From Chordicoccus furentiruminis (GTDB lineage Bacteria > Bacillota > Clostridia > Lachnospirales > Lachnospiraceae): 64,000 nt of DNA. The notes under the pieces are model-generated. The model was given only the letters and a program-made list of their open reading frames with translations, had not been told where the DNA came from and did no database searches. Shown one piece after another: positions 26,502 through 35,210 of this stretch (position 1 is the stretch's first letter; each line of letters opens with the position of its first letter). The stretch lies in NCBI RefSeq assembly GCF_019355395.1, contig NZ_CP048829.1, positions 2,011,501-2,075,500 on the forward strand, given 5' to 3'. The position numbers and the translations under genes are program-made.

Positions 26502-27860
26502 ATGAAGATTATCATTGCAGGCGACGGCAAGGTCGGCTCGATGCTGGCCCGCCAGCTTTCCGCCGAAGGCCACGACATCACGCTCGTGGATAACGACCCG
26601 GACGCGCTCGAGTCAACCATTGAGCGGTATGACGTCATGTCGGTTCAGGGCAACTGTGCGTCGATGGAGGTGCTGCGGAACGCGGGCGTTGATTCGGCGG
26701 ATCTTCTGATCACAGCGACGGGGCAGGATGAAATCAATCTGCTCTGCTGCCTGACGGCGCACGGCATGAACCCGCACCTTCATACCATCGCCCGGATCCG
26801 TACGCCGGATTACGCGGAGTCCACCTACGCGATGAGAAAGATGTTCGCCCTGTCGCTGACGGTCAACCCGGAGCGCCAGACCGCGCGGGAGATCGACCGC
26901 CTGCTCCGCTACCCGGGGTTCCTGAAAAGGGAAAAGTTTGCCAACGGGCTGGTGGAAATCGTCGAGATCCGGGTGGACGAGAAGAGCCCGCTTCGCGACC
27001 AGCCGCTGTATAAGCTGAGCGAGATCGCGCACTGTCAGGTGCTGGTCTGCGCGGCGCTGCGCAACGGAAAGGCGGTCACGCCGGACGGCGATTTCGTGAT
27101 CTGCGAGGGCGACCGGCTGTTCGTTACGGCCTCCGCGCGGAATCTGACGATCCTTCTGCACAGCATCGGATACGTGACGAAGAAGATCCGGAACGTGCTT
27201 CTGGTCGGCGGCGGACGAAACTGCTACTATCTTGCCTCCATGCTGCTGAAGGAGGGAATCAGCGTCAAGATCATTGAGATCGACCGGGAGCGGTGCGAGC
27301 ATCTCGCCGAGATGCTGCCGGACGCGACGGTGATTCAGGGAGACGCGTCGATCCAGTCGGTGCTGGAGCGGGAGAAACTGAGTCAGGCGGACGCGGTGAT
27401 TTCGATGACCGGACTCGACGAGCTGAACGTCCTGACCTCGCTTTACGCGCATGAGCGCAAGGTGCCTCAGGTGATCACCAAGGTAGGCCGCGGGGAGAAC
27501 CTCGGCGTGATCTCCAAACTGGCGGTCGGCAGTATCGTCAGCCCGAAGGAGCTTTGCACGAACACGATCGTGACCTATGTGCGCGCGATGGAGAATCAGG
27601 TCGGCGCGGCTGTCACCGTTCACTCGATCGCGGACGGTCAGGCGGAGGCGATCGAATTCGTCGTCGACGCGAATACAAAATATCTCAATACCCCTCTGCG
27701 CCAGATTCATCTCAAGCGGAATATCCGGCTGGCCTCGATCACCAGCGGCCGGAATATCGAGTTCCCCAACGGCGATTCGAGATTCCATGCGGGCGACCGC
27801 ATCGTGATCGTCTCGAGCGGCGGCGAGACGATTCAGCAGCTGAACGATATTTTTGCCTGA
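26502..27860 (+). CDS. trkA: Trk potassium uptake regulatory subunit TrkA
   Basis: This 452-residue cytoplasmic regulator carries two tandem RCK units. Each has a Rossmann NAD-binding half (GDGKVGSMLARQL at the N-terminus and GGGRNCYYLASML near residue 233) and an RCK_C half. It gates the TrkH channel in response to nucleotide. GGAGG (26492-26496) is 5 bases before ATG 26502, which starts exactly at the conserved MKIIIAGDG. trkH follows 21 bases later, so the two form an operon. Confidence 0.96.
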   Translation: MKIIIAGDGKVGSMLARQLSAEGHDITLVDNDPDALESTIERYDVMSVQGNCASMEVLRNAGVDSADLLITATGQDEINLLCCLTAHGMNPHLHTIARIRTPDYAESTYAMRKMFALSLTVNPERQTAREIDRLLRYPGFLKREKFANGLVEIVEIRVDEKSPLRDQPLYKLSEIAHCQVLVCAALRNGKAVTPDGDFVICEGDRLFVTASARNLTILLHSIGYVTKKIRNVLLVGGGRNCYYLASMLLKEGISVKIIEIDRERCEHLAEMLPDATVIQGDASIQSVLEREKLSQADAVISMTGLDELNVLTSLYAHERKVPQVITKVGRGENLGVISKLAVGSIVSPKELCTNTIVTYVRAMENQVGAAVTVHSIADGQAEAIEFVVDANTKYLNTPLRQIHLKRNIRLASITSGRNIEFPNGDSRFHAGDRIVIVSSGGETIQQLNDIFA

Positions 27861-27881
27861 CGGGAACGGGAGAGAGTTCGT

Positions 27882-29348
27882 ATGAATTATAAGATCATGA
27901 TCAGGATCCATTCATGGATTCTGCTTCTGGCGAGTGCTTTTATGGCGCCGGCGCTGCTCATCTCGATCGTGACGTCGGACCGGCCGGCGGAACGGGGCTT
28001 TACGGGCGCCATTCTCATCACGCTGGCCGCCGCGGCTGTTCTCCGTCTGGTTTCACGGAACGCGGAAAGAAAGTTTTACGCCAGGGAAGGACTTGTCTGC
28101 ACGGGTATGGCGTGGATCGTGCTGTCGCTGTCGGGCTGTCTTCCCTTCTTTCTGTCCGGCCGGATCCCGAACTTCATCGACGCCTTCTTCGAGATCGTAT
28201 CCGGCTTCACCACGACCGGGGCGTCTGTGGTTTCGGACGTGGAGGCGCTGGGCAAGGGACTGCTTTACTGGCGGTCATTCAGCCACTGGGTCGGCGGTAT
28301 GGGCGTGCTCGTCTTCTTTCTGGCGATCATCCCGGCCAGCGGCCGCAACGACGGCTATATGCTCCATATTCTGAGAGCGGAATCGCCGGGCCCCTCTGTC
28401 AACAAGATGGTGCCCCGGATGCGCGACACGGCCGCGATTCTCTACATCATGTACTGTGTGCTCACGCTGCTCGACATCATGTTCCTGCTGGTCGGCCGGA
28501 TGCCGGTCTTTGATGCGGTCTGCATCGCTTTCGGTACGGCGGGTACCGGAGGATTCGCGGTTCTGAACTCCGGCATGGCGGCTTATACGCCCTTCGCCCA
28601 GAACGTGACGACGGTTTTCATGCTGCTGTTCGGCGTCAACTTCAGCATCTACTACATGCTCCTTCTGAAGCATGTGAAGCAGGCGCTGTTCGACGAGGAA
28701 CTGCGGCTCTACTTCGGCATCGTCGCCGCCTCGATTCTCTTCACCGCGGTGAATGTCTACCGCTGTATGCCGGAGACGGCGAATGTGGAGGGGACGATCC
28801 GCCACTCGGCCTTTCAGGTCGCGTCGATCATCACGACGACCGGCTACTCGACGCTGGACTTCGACAAGTGGCCGGGCTTTTCCAAGGCAATCCTGCTCTG
28901 CCTGATGTTTGTAGGGGCCAGCGCGGGCAGCACGGGCGGCGGCATCAAGGTTTCCCGTGTGCTGCTGCTGATCAAGAATCTCCGGAGAAATGCGCACCAG
29001 ATCTTTCACCCGCATGAGGTGAGAATCGTCCGGATGAACGGCTCCCGCGTCCCGGAGCAGACCATGAGCAATGTCAACAATTATCTTGCCGCCTATGTGA
29101 TCATTGTCATCGTCAGCTTCCTTCTGCTGGCGCTGGATCGCGGCAATTTCTCGCTGACGACGGATTTCTCCGCGGTGATGGCGACGTTCAACAACATCGG
29201 ACCGGGCTTCGATGCGGTCGGTCCGACGCAGAACTTTTCCTGCTACGGAAATCTCTCGACGCTGGTGATGGCCTTCGACATGCTGCTGGGCCGGCTGGAA
29301 ATCTTCCCGATTCTCGCTCTTTTTGCGCCGAGCACATATAAAGAGTGA
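27882..29348 (+). CDS. trkH: Trk potassium channel subunit TrkH/TrkG
   Basis: This 488-residue membrane potassium transporter has four pore-loop repeats, whose selectivity filter segments can be recognised: TTTGASV, GTAGTGGF, TTTGYSTLD and NNIGPGFD. Ten or more hydrophobic helices cover the protein. It works with TrkA, encoded 21 bases upstream. A perfect 17-bp terminator follows at 29397-29439. Confidence 0.96.
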   Translation: MNYKIMIRIHSWILLLASAFMAPALLISIVTSDRPAERGFTGAILITLAAAAVLRLVSRNAERKFYAREGLVCTGMAWIVLSLSGCLPFFLSGRIPNFIDAFFEIVSGFTTTGASVVSDVEALGKGLLYWRSFSHWVGGMGVLVFFLAIIPASGRNDGYMLHILRAESPGPSVNKMVPRMRDTAAILYIMYCVLTLLDIMFLLVGRMPVFDAVCIAFGTAGTGGFAVLNSGMAAYTPFAQNVTTVFMLLFGVNFSIYYMLLLKHVKQALFDEELRLYFGIVAASILFTAVNVYRCMPETANVEGTIRHSAFQVASIITTTGYSTLDFDKWPGFSKAILLCLMFVGASAGSTGGGIKVSRVLLLIKNLRRNAHQIFHPHEVRIVRMNGSRVPEQTMSNVNNYLAAYVIIVIVSFLLLALDRGNFSLTTDFSAVMATFNNIGPGFDAVGPTQNFSCYGNLSTLVMAFDMLLGRLEIFPILALFAPSTYKE

Positions 29349-29396
29349 AAACTTCCCGTCAGAGGACGGGAGATCATGATAAGGCACTGTATGACA

Positions 29397-29439
29397 AAAG
29401 CACCGGGCGTCCCGCTAAAAGTGGGACGCCCGGTGCTTT
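29397..29439. terminator. Bidirectional intrinsic terminator, trkH / SH3b gene
   Basis: A perfect 17-bp stem (29397-29413 with 29423-29439) and a 9-nt loop lie between convergent genes. The arms start with AAA and end with TTT, giving T-tracts on both strands (minus strand continues TTTTGTC). It ends trkAH and the SH3b gene. Confidence 0.9.
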
Positions 29440-29459
29440 CTTCCAGGTGCATTTCCATC

Positions 29460-29771
29460 TTACAGCACGTCGCCGGGGACAATCGAGGAGTCGCCGAAGG
29501 ACTCCGGCTCCACGAGCGAGGCCCGGACGTAGCCGATGCCGTGGCCGTTATAGGCTTCCACCTGATACCAGTCGTCGCCGTTCCGGCGGGTGACCATGAA
29601 GGAATTGACCGGCAGCGAGTGTCCCTCGCCGTAGTGCCGGATCACCGCACTGTCCATGCTGCGGTCCGCCCAAAGGTTGGCGCCGTCTGTGCCGGTGATA
29701 CGGACAATCTTTGTGCCGTTCCAGGTTGATTCCGGATTTGCGCCGGAAGACGCGTTTCGCTGATCAGACAT
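29460..29771 (-). CDS. Small SH3b-domain protein
   Basis: This 103-residue protein has a polar N-terminus and a bacterial SH3 domain (about residues 30-85: VRITGTDGANLWADRS, then DWYQVEAYNGHGIGYVRASLV). SH3b domains usually bind cell wall or peptides. No signal peptide or membrane helix is visible, so it may stay in the cytoplasm or be exported by an unknown route. GGGAGGTG lies 5 bases upstream of ATG 29771; an upstream in-frame start at 29798 lacks a better SD. It is convergent with trkH and shares its terminator. Confidence 0.75.
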   Translation of the reverse strand: MSDQRNASSGANPESTWNGTKIVRITGTDGANLWADRSMDSAVIRHYGEGHSLPVNSFMVTRRNGDDWYQVEAYNGHGIGYVRASLVEPESFGDSSIVPGDVL

Positions 29772-29880
29772 AGCAACACCTCCCGAGACATCATTCACAA
29801 TCTTCCTCTTATCTTACCACGTTTTACATGCAATTGGGAAAATGGTATGATGAGGAATATGAATTTGAAGGAGACTGCCT

Positions 29881-31380
29881 ATGGACAGAATATTTGACTT
29901 CAACGACCCTGTACCGTCGGAGAGACGGCCCGCCGAGGCGCTTGACCGGGTTCCGTTATATGAAAATGCAGCCGGCATGGCCACGGCGGAGCATCCGATT
30001 CTGATGCTGTCGGATCCCACGGCCGGCATGCGCCATCATCAGACCGGCACGTTCCGTCACCCGCTTTCCGGCGCGGCCTTTGACTATCAGGAGGACGGTC
30101 AGGACCTCTCTGCGCAGATTCTGCGGGTGGACAGCCGCTTCCTGAAACTGATCGGCTGGCTGGGAGAGAACCATATTACGGTCCGCCTTTCCCTTATTCA
30201 CACAGAAGAGGGCAGCGCGGTCTGCAGGATCCGCGCCGTCGATCCGAGCGGACGGACGCACGACCCGTCTTCGGAGGACGGCATGCTGCAGCTGGCGGTC
30301 AGCCGCCTTCTCGCGAGCCGGCCGGCCGCGCCGGTTGACGACGAGGAGCAGGAGGAACCCGGGAATACGCCGTATCTCCTCACCGATCTGCCGTCGATGA
30401 CCGATTTCCTCACCTGCGCGGGCGACGCGCTGCCGCCGGAGATCCGGACGTGGGCGTACCGGAACATCAAGCTGCTCCGCACCGGCGCCATCAGTCCGGA
30501 GGAACGGCGCCACGCCCAGAGGGCGCTGTCGATGATGCTGAATATCCGGTGGCAGGGCTCCTATTTCGAGTCCATCGACCCGGTGAGAGCGAGAAGAATT
30601 CTCGATGAGGAGCTCTACGGGCTCGATTCCGTCAAACAGCGGATCATCGAAACCATCATCCAGATCAACCGCACGCATACGCTGCCTGCCTACGGACTCC
30701 TGCTGGCGGGTCCGGCCGGAACAGGCAAGTCGCAGGTCGCCTATGCGGTGGCACGCATTCTCCGTCTTCCCTGGACCTCACTCGATATGAGCACGATTCA
30801 TGAGAACGAGGCGCTGACCGGAAGTCCGAGAATCTACTCCAACGCCAAGCCAGGCCGGATCATGGAGGCATTCGCCCAGGCGGGAAGCTCCAATCTCGTC
30901 TTCATCATCAACGAGCTGGACAAGGCGGACGACGGCACGGCGCTGGGCAATCCGGCGGACGCGCTGCTGACGCTGCTGGACAATATCGGGTTTACGGACA
31001 ATTACATCGAGTGCATGATTCCGACGACGGGCGTCTACCCGATCGCGACGGCCAACGACATCAGCCGGATCAGCTCGCCGCTGATGACCCGCTTCGCCGT
31101 CATCGAGATTCCTGACTATACGTCGGAGGAGAAGAAGGTGATCTTCACTCGTTTCTCTCTTCCGAAGGTGCTTGCGCGTATGGGAATGAAACCGGAGGAA
31201 TGCGTCGTGACCGGAGCGGGGGCCGATGCCGTGATCGCACGGTGCGCCGGCCGGCCGGGCTGCCGTGATCTCGAACAGGCCGCGGAGCACCTGGCGGCGC
31301 ATGCGCTGTACTGCATCGAGACGCAGCAGGTCAGCTCGGTGACCTATGACGCGGAGGAGGTGCGGTCGCTGCTGGCGTGA
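29881..31380 (+). CDS. Lon-like AAA+ ATPase lacking a protease domain
   Basis: This 499-residue protein has a divergent N-terminal part (about 1-200) and a AAA+ module. It shows Walker A GPAGTGKSQVA, Walker B FIINELDKADDG, a sensor-1 Asn region (PIATANDISRI) and a helical lid. Just before the module, LDEELYGLDSVKQRIIE matches the segment that precedes the AAA domain of Lon (LDxDHYGLxxVKxRI). The protein ends after the lid, with no Ser-Lys protease domain. It may act as a stand-alone unfoldase or chaperone. An RBS (GGAGACTGCCT region) precedes ATG 29881. The next gene encodes a zinc-ribbon membrane protein, possibly co-transcribed (55-base gap). Confidence 0.78.
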   Translation: MDRIFDFNDPVPSERRPAEALDRVPLYENAAGMATAEHPILMLSDPTAGMRHHQTGTFRHPLSGAAFDYQEDGQDLSAQILRVDSRFLKLIGWLGENHITVRLSLIHTEEGSAVCRIRAVDPSGRTHDPSSEDGMLQLAVSRLLASRPAAPVDDEEQEEPGNTPYLLTDLPSMTDFLTCAGDALPPEIRTWAYRNIKLLRTGAISPEERRHAQRALSMMLNIRWQGSYFESIDPVRARRILDEELYGLDSVKQRIIETIIQINRTHTLPAYGLLLAGPAGTGKSQVAYAVARILRLPWTSLDMSTIHENEALTGSPRIYSNAKPGRIMEAFAQAGSSNLVFIINELDKADDGTALGNPADALLTLLDNIGFTDNYIECMIPTTGVYPIATANDISRISSPLMTRFAVIEIPDYTSEEKKVIFTRFSLPKVLARMGMKPEECVVTGAGADAVIARCAGRPGCRDLEQAAEHLAAHALYCIETQQVSSVTYDAEEVRSLLA

Positions 31381-31435
31381 GTCAGCATCCGGAGAAATAC
31401 ACCGAAACGGAAACAGACGGAAAGGAGTGCAGAAT

Positions 31436-32344
31436 ATGATTTGCCCTTATTGCGGCGAGACGATCGCCGACAACAGTAAGTTCTGCAGTCACTGCGGAAA
31501 ACCCCTGTTCAGCGTGGAGATGGATGACTATGATCTCTATGCCGCGGACACGGCGGATCCGGAGGTCGACCGCCGGCTGATCGCCGGGGCGGATGAGGAT
31601 ACGCATATTCTTCCGGCCGGGGAGGTTTCCGCGGAGGAGGCAGCCAGAGCGGTCGATCCGGATCTCGATCTCACCCCGTACGATCTGGATGAAGACGGAG
31701 AGCAGCCGCAGAGGAGAACGAAATCCGGTTCCCGGAATGAGAGAGACGGCCGGTCCGGAGAAAGCCGCGTAAGACTCGAGCGCTATGTGCCGAAGCGGAA
31801 CGCACGCGCGGAGGAGCCCGAGGATGAAGCGGAAGAGGAGGAAGAAGAGGACGGAGGAGGCGGCGGCCATACGGCATTTCTTGTCGTGCTGTGCGCCGCA
31901 CTGGCGGCCGCTGTCTTCTTTGCTCTTTATTATATGGTCTCCAGCGGCATCTTTTCCGGACGGACGGCCGTGCGGACCGGGAGCACGGAGGTGAAGCCCA
32001 TCACCGTCATCGCGAACCAGACGACGCCGACGCCGGCCGCATCTGATGCGGGCGGCGGAACGGACACCGGGCGGACCGCCGCGCCGACTTCCGCTCCGGC
32101 CGTGAACCAGCCGACCGCGACGCCGTCAGCTGCCCGCCAGACGCCGGCCGCCCCCGATGTGACGGTGGCTCCGACGCCGGAGCAGACGCAGATCCCGGAG
32201 GCGACGGAGGCGGTCACCCCGACGCCGACTGAGGATCCGGACGCGGTGGTTCTGACGCCGGATGAGGACAATGAGGAGACAGACGACGGACAGGAACAGG
32301 AGCAGAATCAGGACCAGAACAATCAGGAGGATGTTGTCGGTTGA
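31436..32344 (+). CDS. Zinc-ribbon membrane protein with acidic and Thr/Pro-rich regions
   Basis: This 302-residue protein has an N-terminal zinc ribbon (CPYCGETIADNSKFCSHCG, residues 3-21), an acidic/charged cytoplasmic region with a poly-Glu run (about 130-145), one membrane helix (about 148-170) and an exported tail rich in Thr, Pro, Ala and acidic residues. The tail ends in a Gln/Asn/Asp-rich stretch. The topology suggests a cytoplasmic zinc ribbon with a wall-facing stalk. AAAGGAG (31421-31427) is 8 bases before ATG 31436. No function can be assigned; the family resembles the small zinc-ribbon protein at 21750 only in the ribbon. Confidence 0.75.
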   Translation: MICPYCGETIADNSKFCSHCGKPLFSVEMDDYDLYAADTADPEVDRRLIAGADEDTHILPAGEVSAEEAARAVDPDLDLTPYDLDEDGEQPQRRTKSGSRNERDGRSGESRVRLERYVPKRNARAEEPEDEAEEEEEEDGGGGGHTAFLVVLCAALAAAVFFALYYMVSSGIFSGRTAVRTGSTEVKPITVIANQTTPTPAASDAGGGTDTGRTAAPTSAPAVNQPTATPSAARQTPAAPDVTVAPTPEQTQIPEATEAVTPTPTEDPDAVVLTPDEDNEETDDGQEQEQNQDQNNQEDVVG

Positions 32345-32377
32345 TTCAGCGCACAGCCGCGCAATTTTTGAACATTT

Positions 32378-32427
32378 CGTTAAATTAACGCAATTTCGCA
32401 CTATTCACGAATCTGTTGTGATAAAAT
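32378..32427 (+). promoter_or_regulatory. Palindrome and extended -10 promoter before the HTH-only LysR gene
   Basis: CGTTAA-A-TTAACG (32378-32390) is a perfect 13-bp palindrome. An extended -10, TGATAAAAT (32419-32427), follows 28 bases later, with no good -35. The AT-rich palindrome upstream of a LysR-type gene suggests an autoregulatory site. Confidence 0.55.
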
Positions 32428-32478
32428 AGACCTGCTTGAAATGCTTTTGAGAACACGGATTCGAGGTGTAGTGGTAAC

Positions 32479-32787
32479 ATGCTTTATAATGCGCATCTTG
32501 ATACTCTGATCCGGGTGGTAGAGGCAGGCAGCTTCCGACAGGCAGCGGAGCAGATGCATATTTCGCCGTCTGCCGTGCTCAAGCAGATCGGACTGCTGGA
32601 AAAGGATCTGGGTGTCACTGTTTTTGACCGATCAAGAAAGGGTGTAACACTTACTAAGGCGGGAGAATCCATCTATCGTGATGCCAAGTTCATCGTCAGC
32701 TTTTCGGACGAGGCGACGAAAAGAGTGAAAGACATCGCGGATCAGAGCCGTGAGTCGGAGCAGCAGCGCGGATCATCGGGTTCCTGA
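32479..32787 (+). CDS. HTH-only LysR-type DNA-binding protein
   Basis: This 102-residue protein contains the complete LysR winged HTH (LDTLIRVVEAGSFRQAAEQM, HISPSAVLKQI, GVTVFDRSRKGVTLTKAG) and the start of the linker helix, then stops. The ligand-binding domain of about 200 residues is absent, and the downstream 135 bases show no remnant of it before a terminator. It may be a functional small regulator, acting for instance by dimerising through the linker helix, or an old truncation. GAGGTG lies 10 bases before the ATG. Confidence 0.75.
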   Translation: MLYNAHLDTLIRVVEAGSFRQAAEQMHISPSAVLKQIGLLEKDLGVTVFDRSRKGVTLTKAGESIYRDAKFIVSFSDEATKRVKDIADQSRESEQQRGSSGS

Positions 32788-32813
32788 TTCATCGAGTGAA
32801 AACAGAACAGAGG

Positions 32814-32855
32814 AAACCGGCCGGCGAGATTCATATCAGACGCCGGCCGGTTTTG
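32814..32855 (+). terminator. Intrinsic terminator of the HTH-only LysR gene
   Basis: AAACCGGCCGGCG (32814-32826) pairs with CGCCGGCCGGTTT (32841-32853), followed by TTG. The 13-bp perfect stem with its T-run is a good plus-strand terminator just after the stop at 32787. Confidence 0.85.
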
Positions 32856-32860
32856 TGGAC

Positions 32861-32895
32861 AAAACGAGTCCCCGGCCGGATAACGGCCGGGGACT
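32861..32895 (-). terminator. Intrinsic terminator of the SGNH hydrolase gene
   Basis: AGTCCCCGGCCG (32867-32878) pairs with CGGCCGGGGACT (32884-32895) around a 5-nt loop. On the minus strand the stem is followed by CGTTTTG, giving the U-tract. It lies 28 bases after the SGNH stop and is separate from the plus-strand terminator just to its left. Confidence 0.85.
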
Positions 32896-32922
32896 GCCTG
32901 TTTTACGGAAAGAATCTGGCGG

Positions 32923-34179
32923 TCAGACATGACGCCGCCAGGACTGGCGGTATCCCTTGCGGAGATAATGGTCGTAGTACTTCCACACGGAACGGCCGAA
33001 TTTTTTCGCCAGATCGCGGTTGCTTACCTTATAAGTCTTCCAGTTGAAGGAACTGCAGCCGATCCAGCCGCTCCGGATGCCGTACTTCACGAAGTGGGCG
33101 AGTACTTTTTTGTCATTGTAGCCATAGACGCGGAAGACAGAGGGATAACGTTTGATGTAATCGTTATAGTTATAGACACGGGCGTAGTCGCGGCCCTTAT
33201 AGACAGTCTCATATCCTTTTACCTTCCGGGTCCAGGCGCCGCTCATCCCGCGAGCCTTTCCCTTATTCAGATAATGGGTGTAATACCTTGTCCAGTCGGA
33301 TGTGCCGTAGATATGGCGCAGATAGCCGTAACGGAGTGCGTAGGAGACGGCATCGAAGGACGAACTCGCGCGGAGCCCCTTCTTCATGCCCTTCTTGAGG
33401 AAGTAATGGTAAGCGCCGGAAGGATTCGAGCCGTAGGTCTTCTTCAGAGATGGGTTGTATTTCATAAAGTCACGGAAGTCGTAGACGGGCTTGTAATAGC
33501 GGCTGACCATCGAGTCGGGATCTGACGAGGTCTTTGACACCGAAGAGGACCCGGCAGCGGTTTTGCTGATGATCAGACTGAAATACCGGTCGCTGGAGGA
33601 TTTCTTGTAATGGATGCCGTCATGCAGCGTGGAGAGATTTTTCTGCAGGGCGGAGTAGATGTCCACATACTGTACATCCGATGAAAGCTTCGCGCGCAGC
33701 GCCTTGTTGAACGAGGTGATCATATAGGCGCGTTCGCTTTTCGATGCTTTGGCCTTCGCGTCGTCTACCGGTCCGACTGAGAAGAAATAGGTGGATGCGC
33801 CCTTCTTCTTCCATTCGGCGGCCTTCTTGTTAAAATAGGAAGCATACCGGTCGGCCATCCAGGTGTCGGCGCAGTCGTTGAGGCCGAGCAGGATGACGAC
33901 GGCCGTGTTGCTGCGGATCTTGCTCTCGATGCGGGGGACGCCGGTCTGCTTCGCCCAGCTGAGCCCTTTGCCGGACGCGTATGACCAGATCACGCGGGCG
34001 TCCTTTGAGCCGTATTCCCGCATCATCTCCGTCCTCGAATCCCCGATCAGGATGATGCGGCGGGAAGGCGCGGCCGCCTTCGCGCGGACACTGCCGGCGA
34101 AAAGAAACAGAAGCAGAGCGAAGAGACATGCGGCTCGCGGAAGAATCCGCTTCCGTCCGTTTACGGCGGAGATGATCAT
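32923..34179 (-). CDS. Secreted SGNH/GDSL-family hydrolase with C-terminal repeats
   Basis: This 418-residue protein has a signal peptide (about 1-35, cleavage near AKAAA) and an SGNH hydrolase domain (about 40-205). Catalytic Ser48 is in IGDSRTE, the oxyanion Asn in LGLNDCAD, and the Asp-His pair in HDGIHY. From about 225 come four repeats of about 45 residues with the pattern FxxxxYxxxYxDL...YG...AxxHYxxxGxxxG, which look like cell-wall or glycan-binding modules. It may remove acetyl groups from wall or host glycans; the substrate is unknown. AAAGGGG lies 6 bases before the ATG. Confidence 0.82.
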   Translation of the reverse strand: MIISAVNGRKRILPRAACLFALLLFLFAGSVRAKAAAPSRRIILIGDSRTEMMREYGSKDARVIWSYASGKGLSWAKQTGVPRIESKIRSNTAVVILLGLNDCADTWMADRYASYFNKKAAEWKKKGASTYFFSVGPVDDAKAKASKSERAYMITSFNKALRAKLSSDVQYVDIYSALQKNLSTLHDGIHYKKSSSDRYFSLIISKTAAGSSSVSKTSSDPDSMVSRYYKPVYDFRDFMKYNPSLKKTYGSNPSGAYHYFLKKGMKKGLRASSSFDAVSYALRYGYLRHIYGTSDWTRYYTHYLNKGKARGMSGAWTRKVKGYETVYKGRDYARVYNYNDYIKRYPSVFRVYGYNDKKVLAHFVKYGIRSGWIGCSSFNWKTYKVSNRDLAKKFGRSVWKYYDHYLRKGYRQSWRRHV

Positions 34180-34240
34180 AACGACCCCTTTCTCTGATTA
34201 ATCTGAAAATTGATTTAAAACTTTTGTAACAACCATCTGC

Positions 34241-34300
34241 ATTATACACGGACAGCCTCCGGTTTGTCTTCTTTTATTTTCAGCGTTGTTCGGGTATAAT
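34241..34300. promoter_or_regulatory. Divergent promoters for the SGNH hydrolase and yitT-like genes
   Basis: On the plus strand TATAAT is at 34295-34300, giving a transcript start near 34307 and a leader of about 23 bases for the gene at 34330. On the minus strand TATAAT is at 34246-34241, about 62 bases before the SGNH start codon. The -35 elements of both are weak. Confidence 0.6.
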
Positions 34301-34329
34301 ACGGATACATGCGGGCGGAGGGGCTGGCG

Positions 34330-35190
34330 ATGACATTCTCACTGAAAGAAGACGGAAGACGGCTGCTTGTCATCACACTGGCGGCGGTGATCATGGCACT
34401 CAACATCAACACGTTCGTCCATACCGGCGGACTGTACCCGGGCGGCGTGTCCGGGCTGACGCTGCTGATTCAGCGGTCCGCACAGATGTTCTTCGGCGTG
34501 AGCCTGCCCTATACGCTGATCAACCTCCTGCTCAATGCCGGCCCGATCTATATCGGGTTCCGGTTCATCGGAAAAAAACTGACCCTGTACACGATTTACA
34601 TGCTGATCGTCAGCAGCGTGCTGACGGACGTGATGCCCGCTCATGTGGTGACGCAGGACGTACTGCTGATCGCCGTCTTCGGAGGGATGATCAACGGGAC
34701 CGTGATCAGTCTCTGCCTTCTCTCCAACGCGAATACCGGAGGCACGGACTTCATCGCCCTTTATCTGTCAAAGAGGAGCGGCATGGATTCCTTCAATGTG
34801 ATCCTTGGCGTCAACGTGGTGATCCTCTCGGCGGCGGGCTTTCTCTTCGGCTGGGACAAGGCGATGTATTCGATTATTTTTCAGTTTGCATCGACGCAGG
34901 TACTGCATGTGCTTTACAGGAAGTATCAGCAGATTACGCTCTTTATTGTGACGGATTTTCCAGCCGATATCTGCCGCGCCATCACGGACGTGAGCCGTCA
35001 CGGCGCTACGGTGCTTCACGGAGAGGGGGCATATGAGCATACGGAGCGGGCGGTGGTGTATTCGGTCGTGTCGGCTGCGGAGGAAAAGGCGGTGCTGGCC
35101 GCGATCCGCAGAGTTGATCCGAAGGCGTTCATCAATCTGATGAGAACACAGCAGATCCGGGGACGGTTCTATCAGCCGCCGGAGAAATAA
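34330..35190 (+). CDS. YitT-family membrane protein
   Basis: This 286-residue protein has about six hydrophobic helices in the first 200 residues (YitT_membrane) and a C-terminal cytoplasmic DUF2179 domain (about 205-280; ITLFIVTDFPADICRAI, HGEGAY). The glycine-rich HTGGLYPGGVSGL and NANTGGTDFI motifs are typical. Function is unknown; a transport role is often assumed. ATG 34330 is 8 bases after GGAGGGG; the upstream ATG 34309 would lie at the predicted mRNA 5' end and is rejected. The CsoR-type gene follows 20 bases later. Confidence 0.88.
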   Translation: MTFSLKEDGRRLLVITLAAVIMALNINTFVHTGGLYPGGVSGLTLLIQRSAQMFFGVSLPYTLINLLLNAGPIYIGFRFIGKKLTLYTIYMLIVSSVLTDVMPAHVVTQDVLLIAVFGGMINGTVISLCLLSNANTGGTDFIALYLSKRSGMDSFNVILGVNVVILSAAGFLFGWDKAMYSIIFQFASTQVLHVLYRKYQQITLFIVTDFPADICRAITDVSRHGATVLHGEGAYEHTERAVVYSVVSAAEEKAVLAAIRRVDPKAFINLMRTQQIRGRFYQPPEK

Positions 35191-35210
35191 GGACGGGTAG
35201 AAAGAACAGT

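Noticed and set aside
34309-34329. Upstream ATG for the YitT-type gene
   Set aside because: It lies at the predicted transcription start and lacks an SD; ATG 34330 has GGAGGGG at a good distance.
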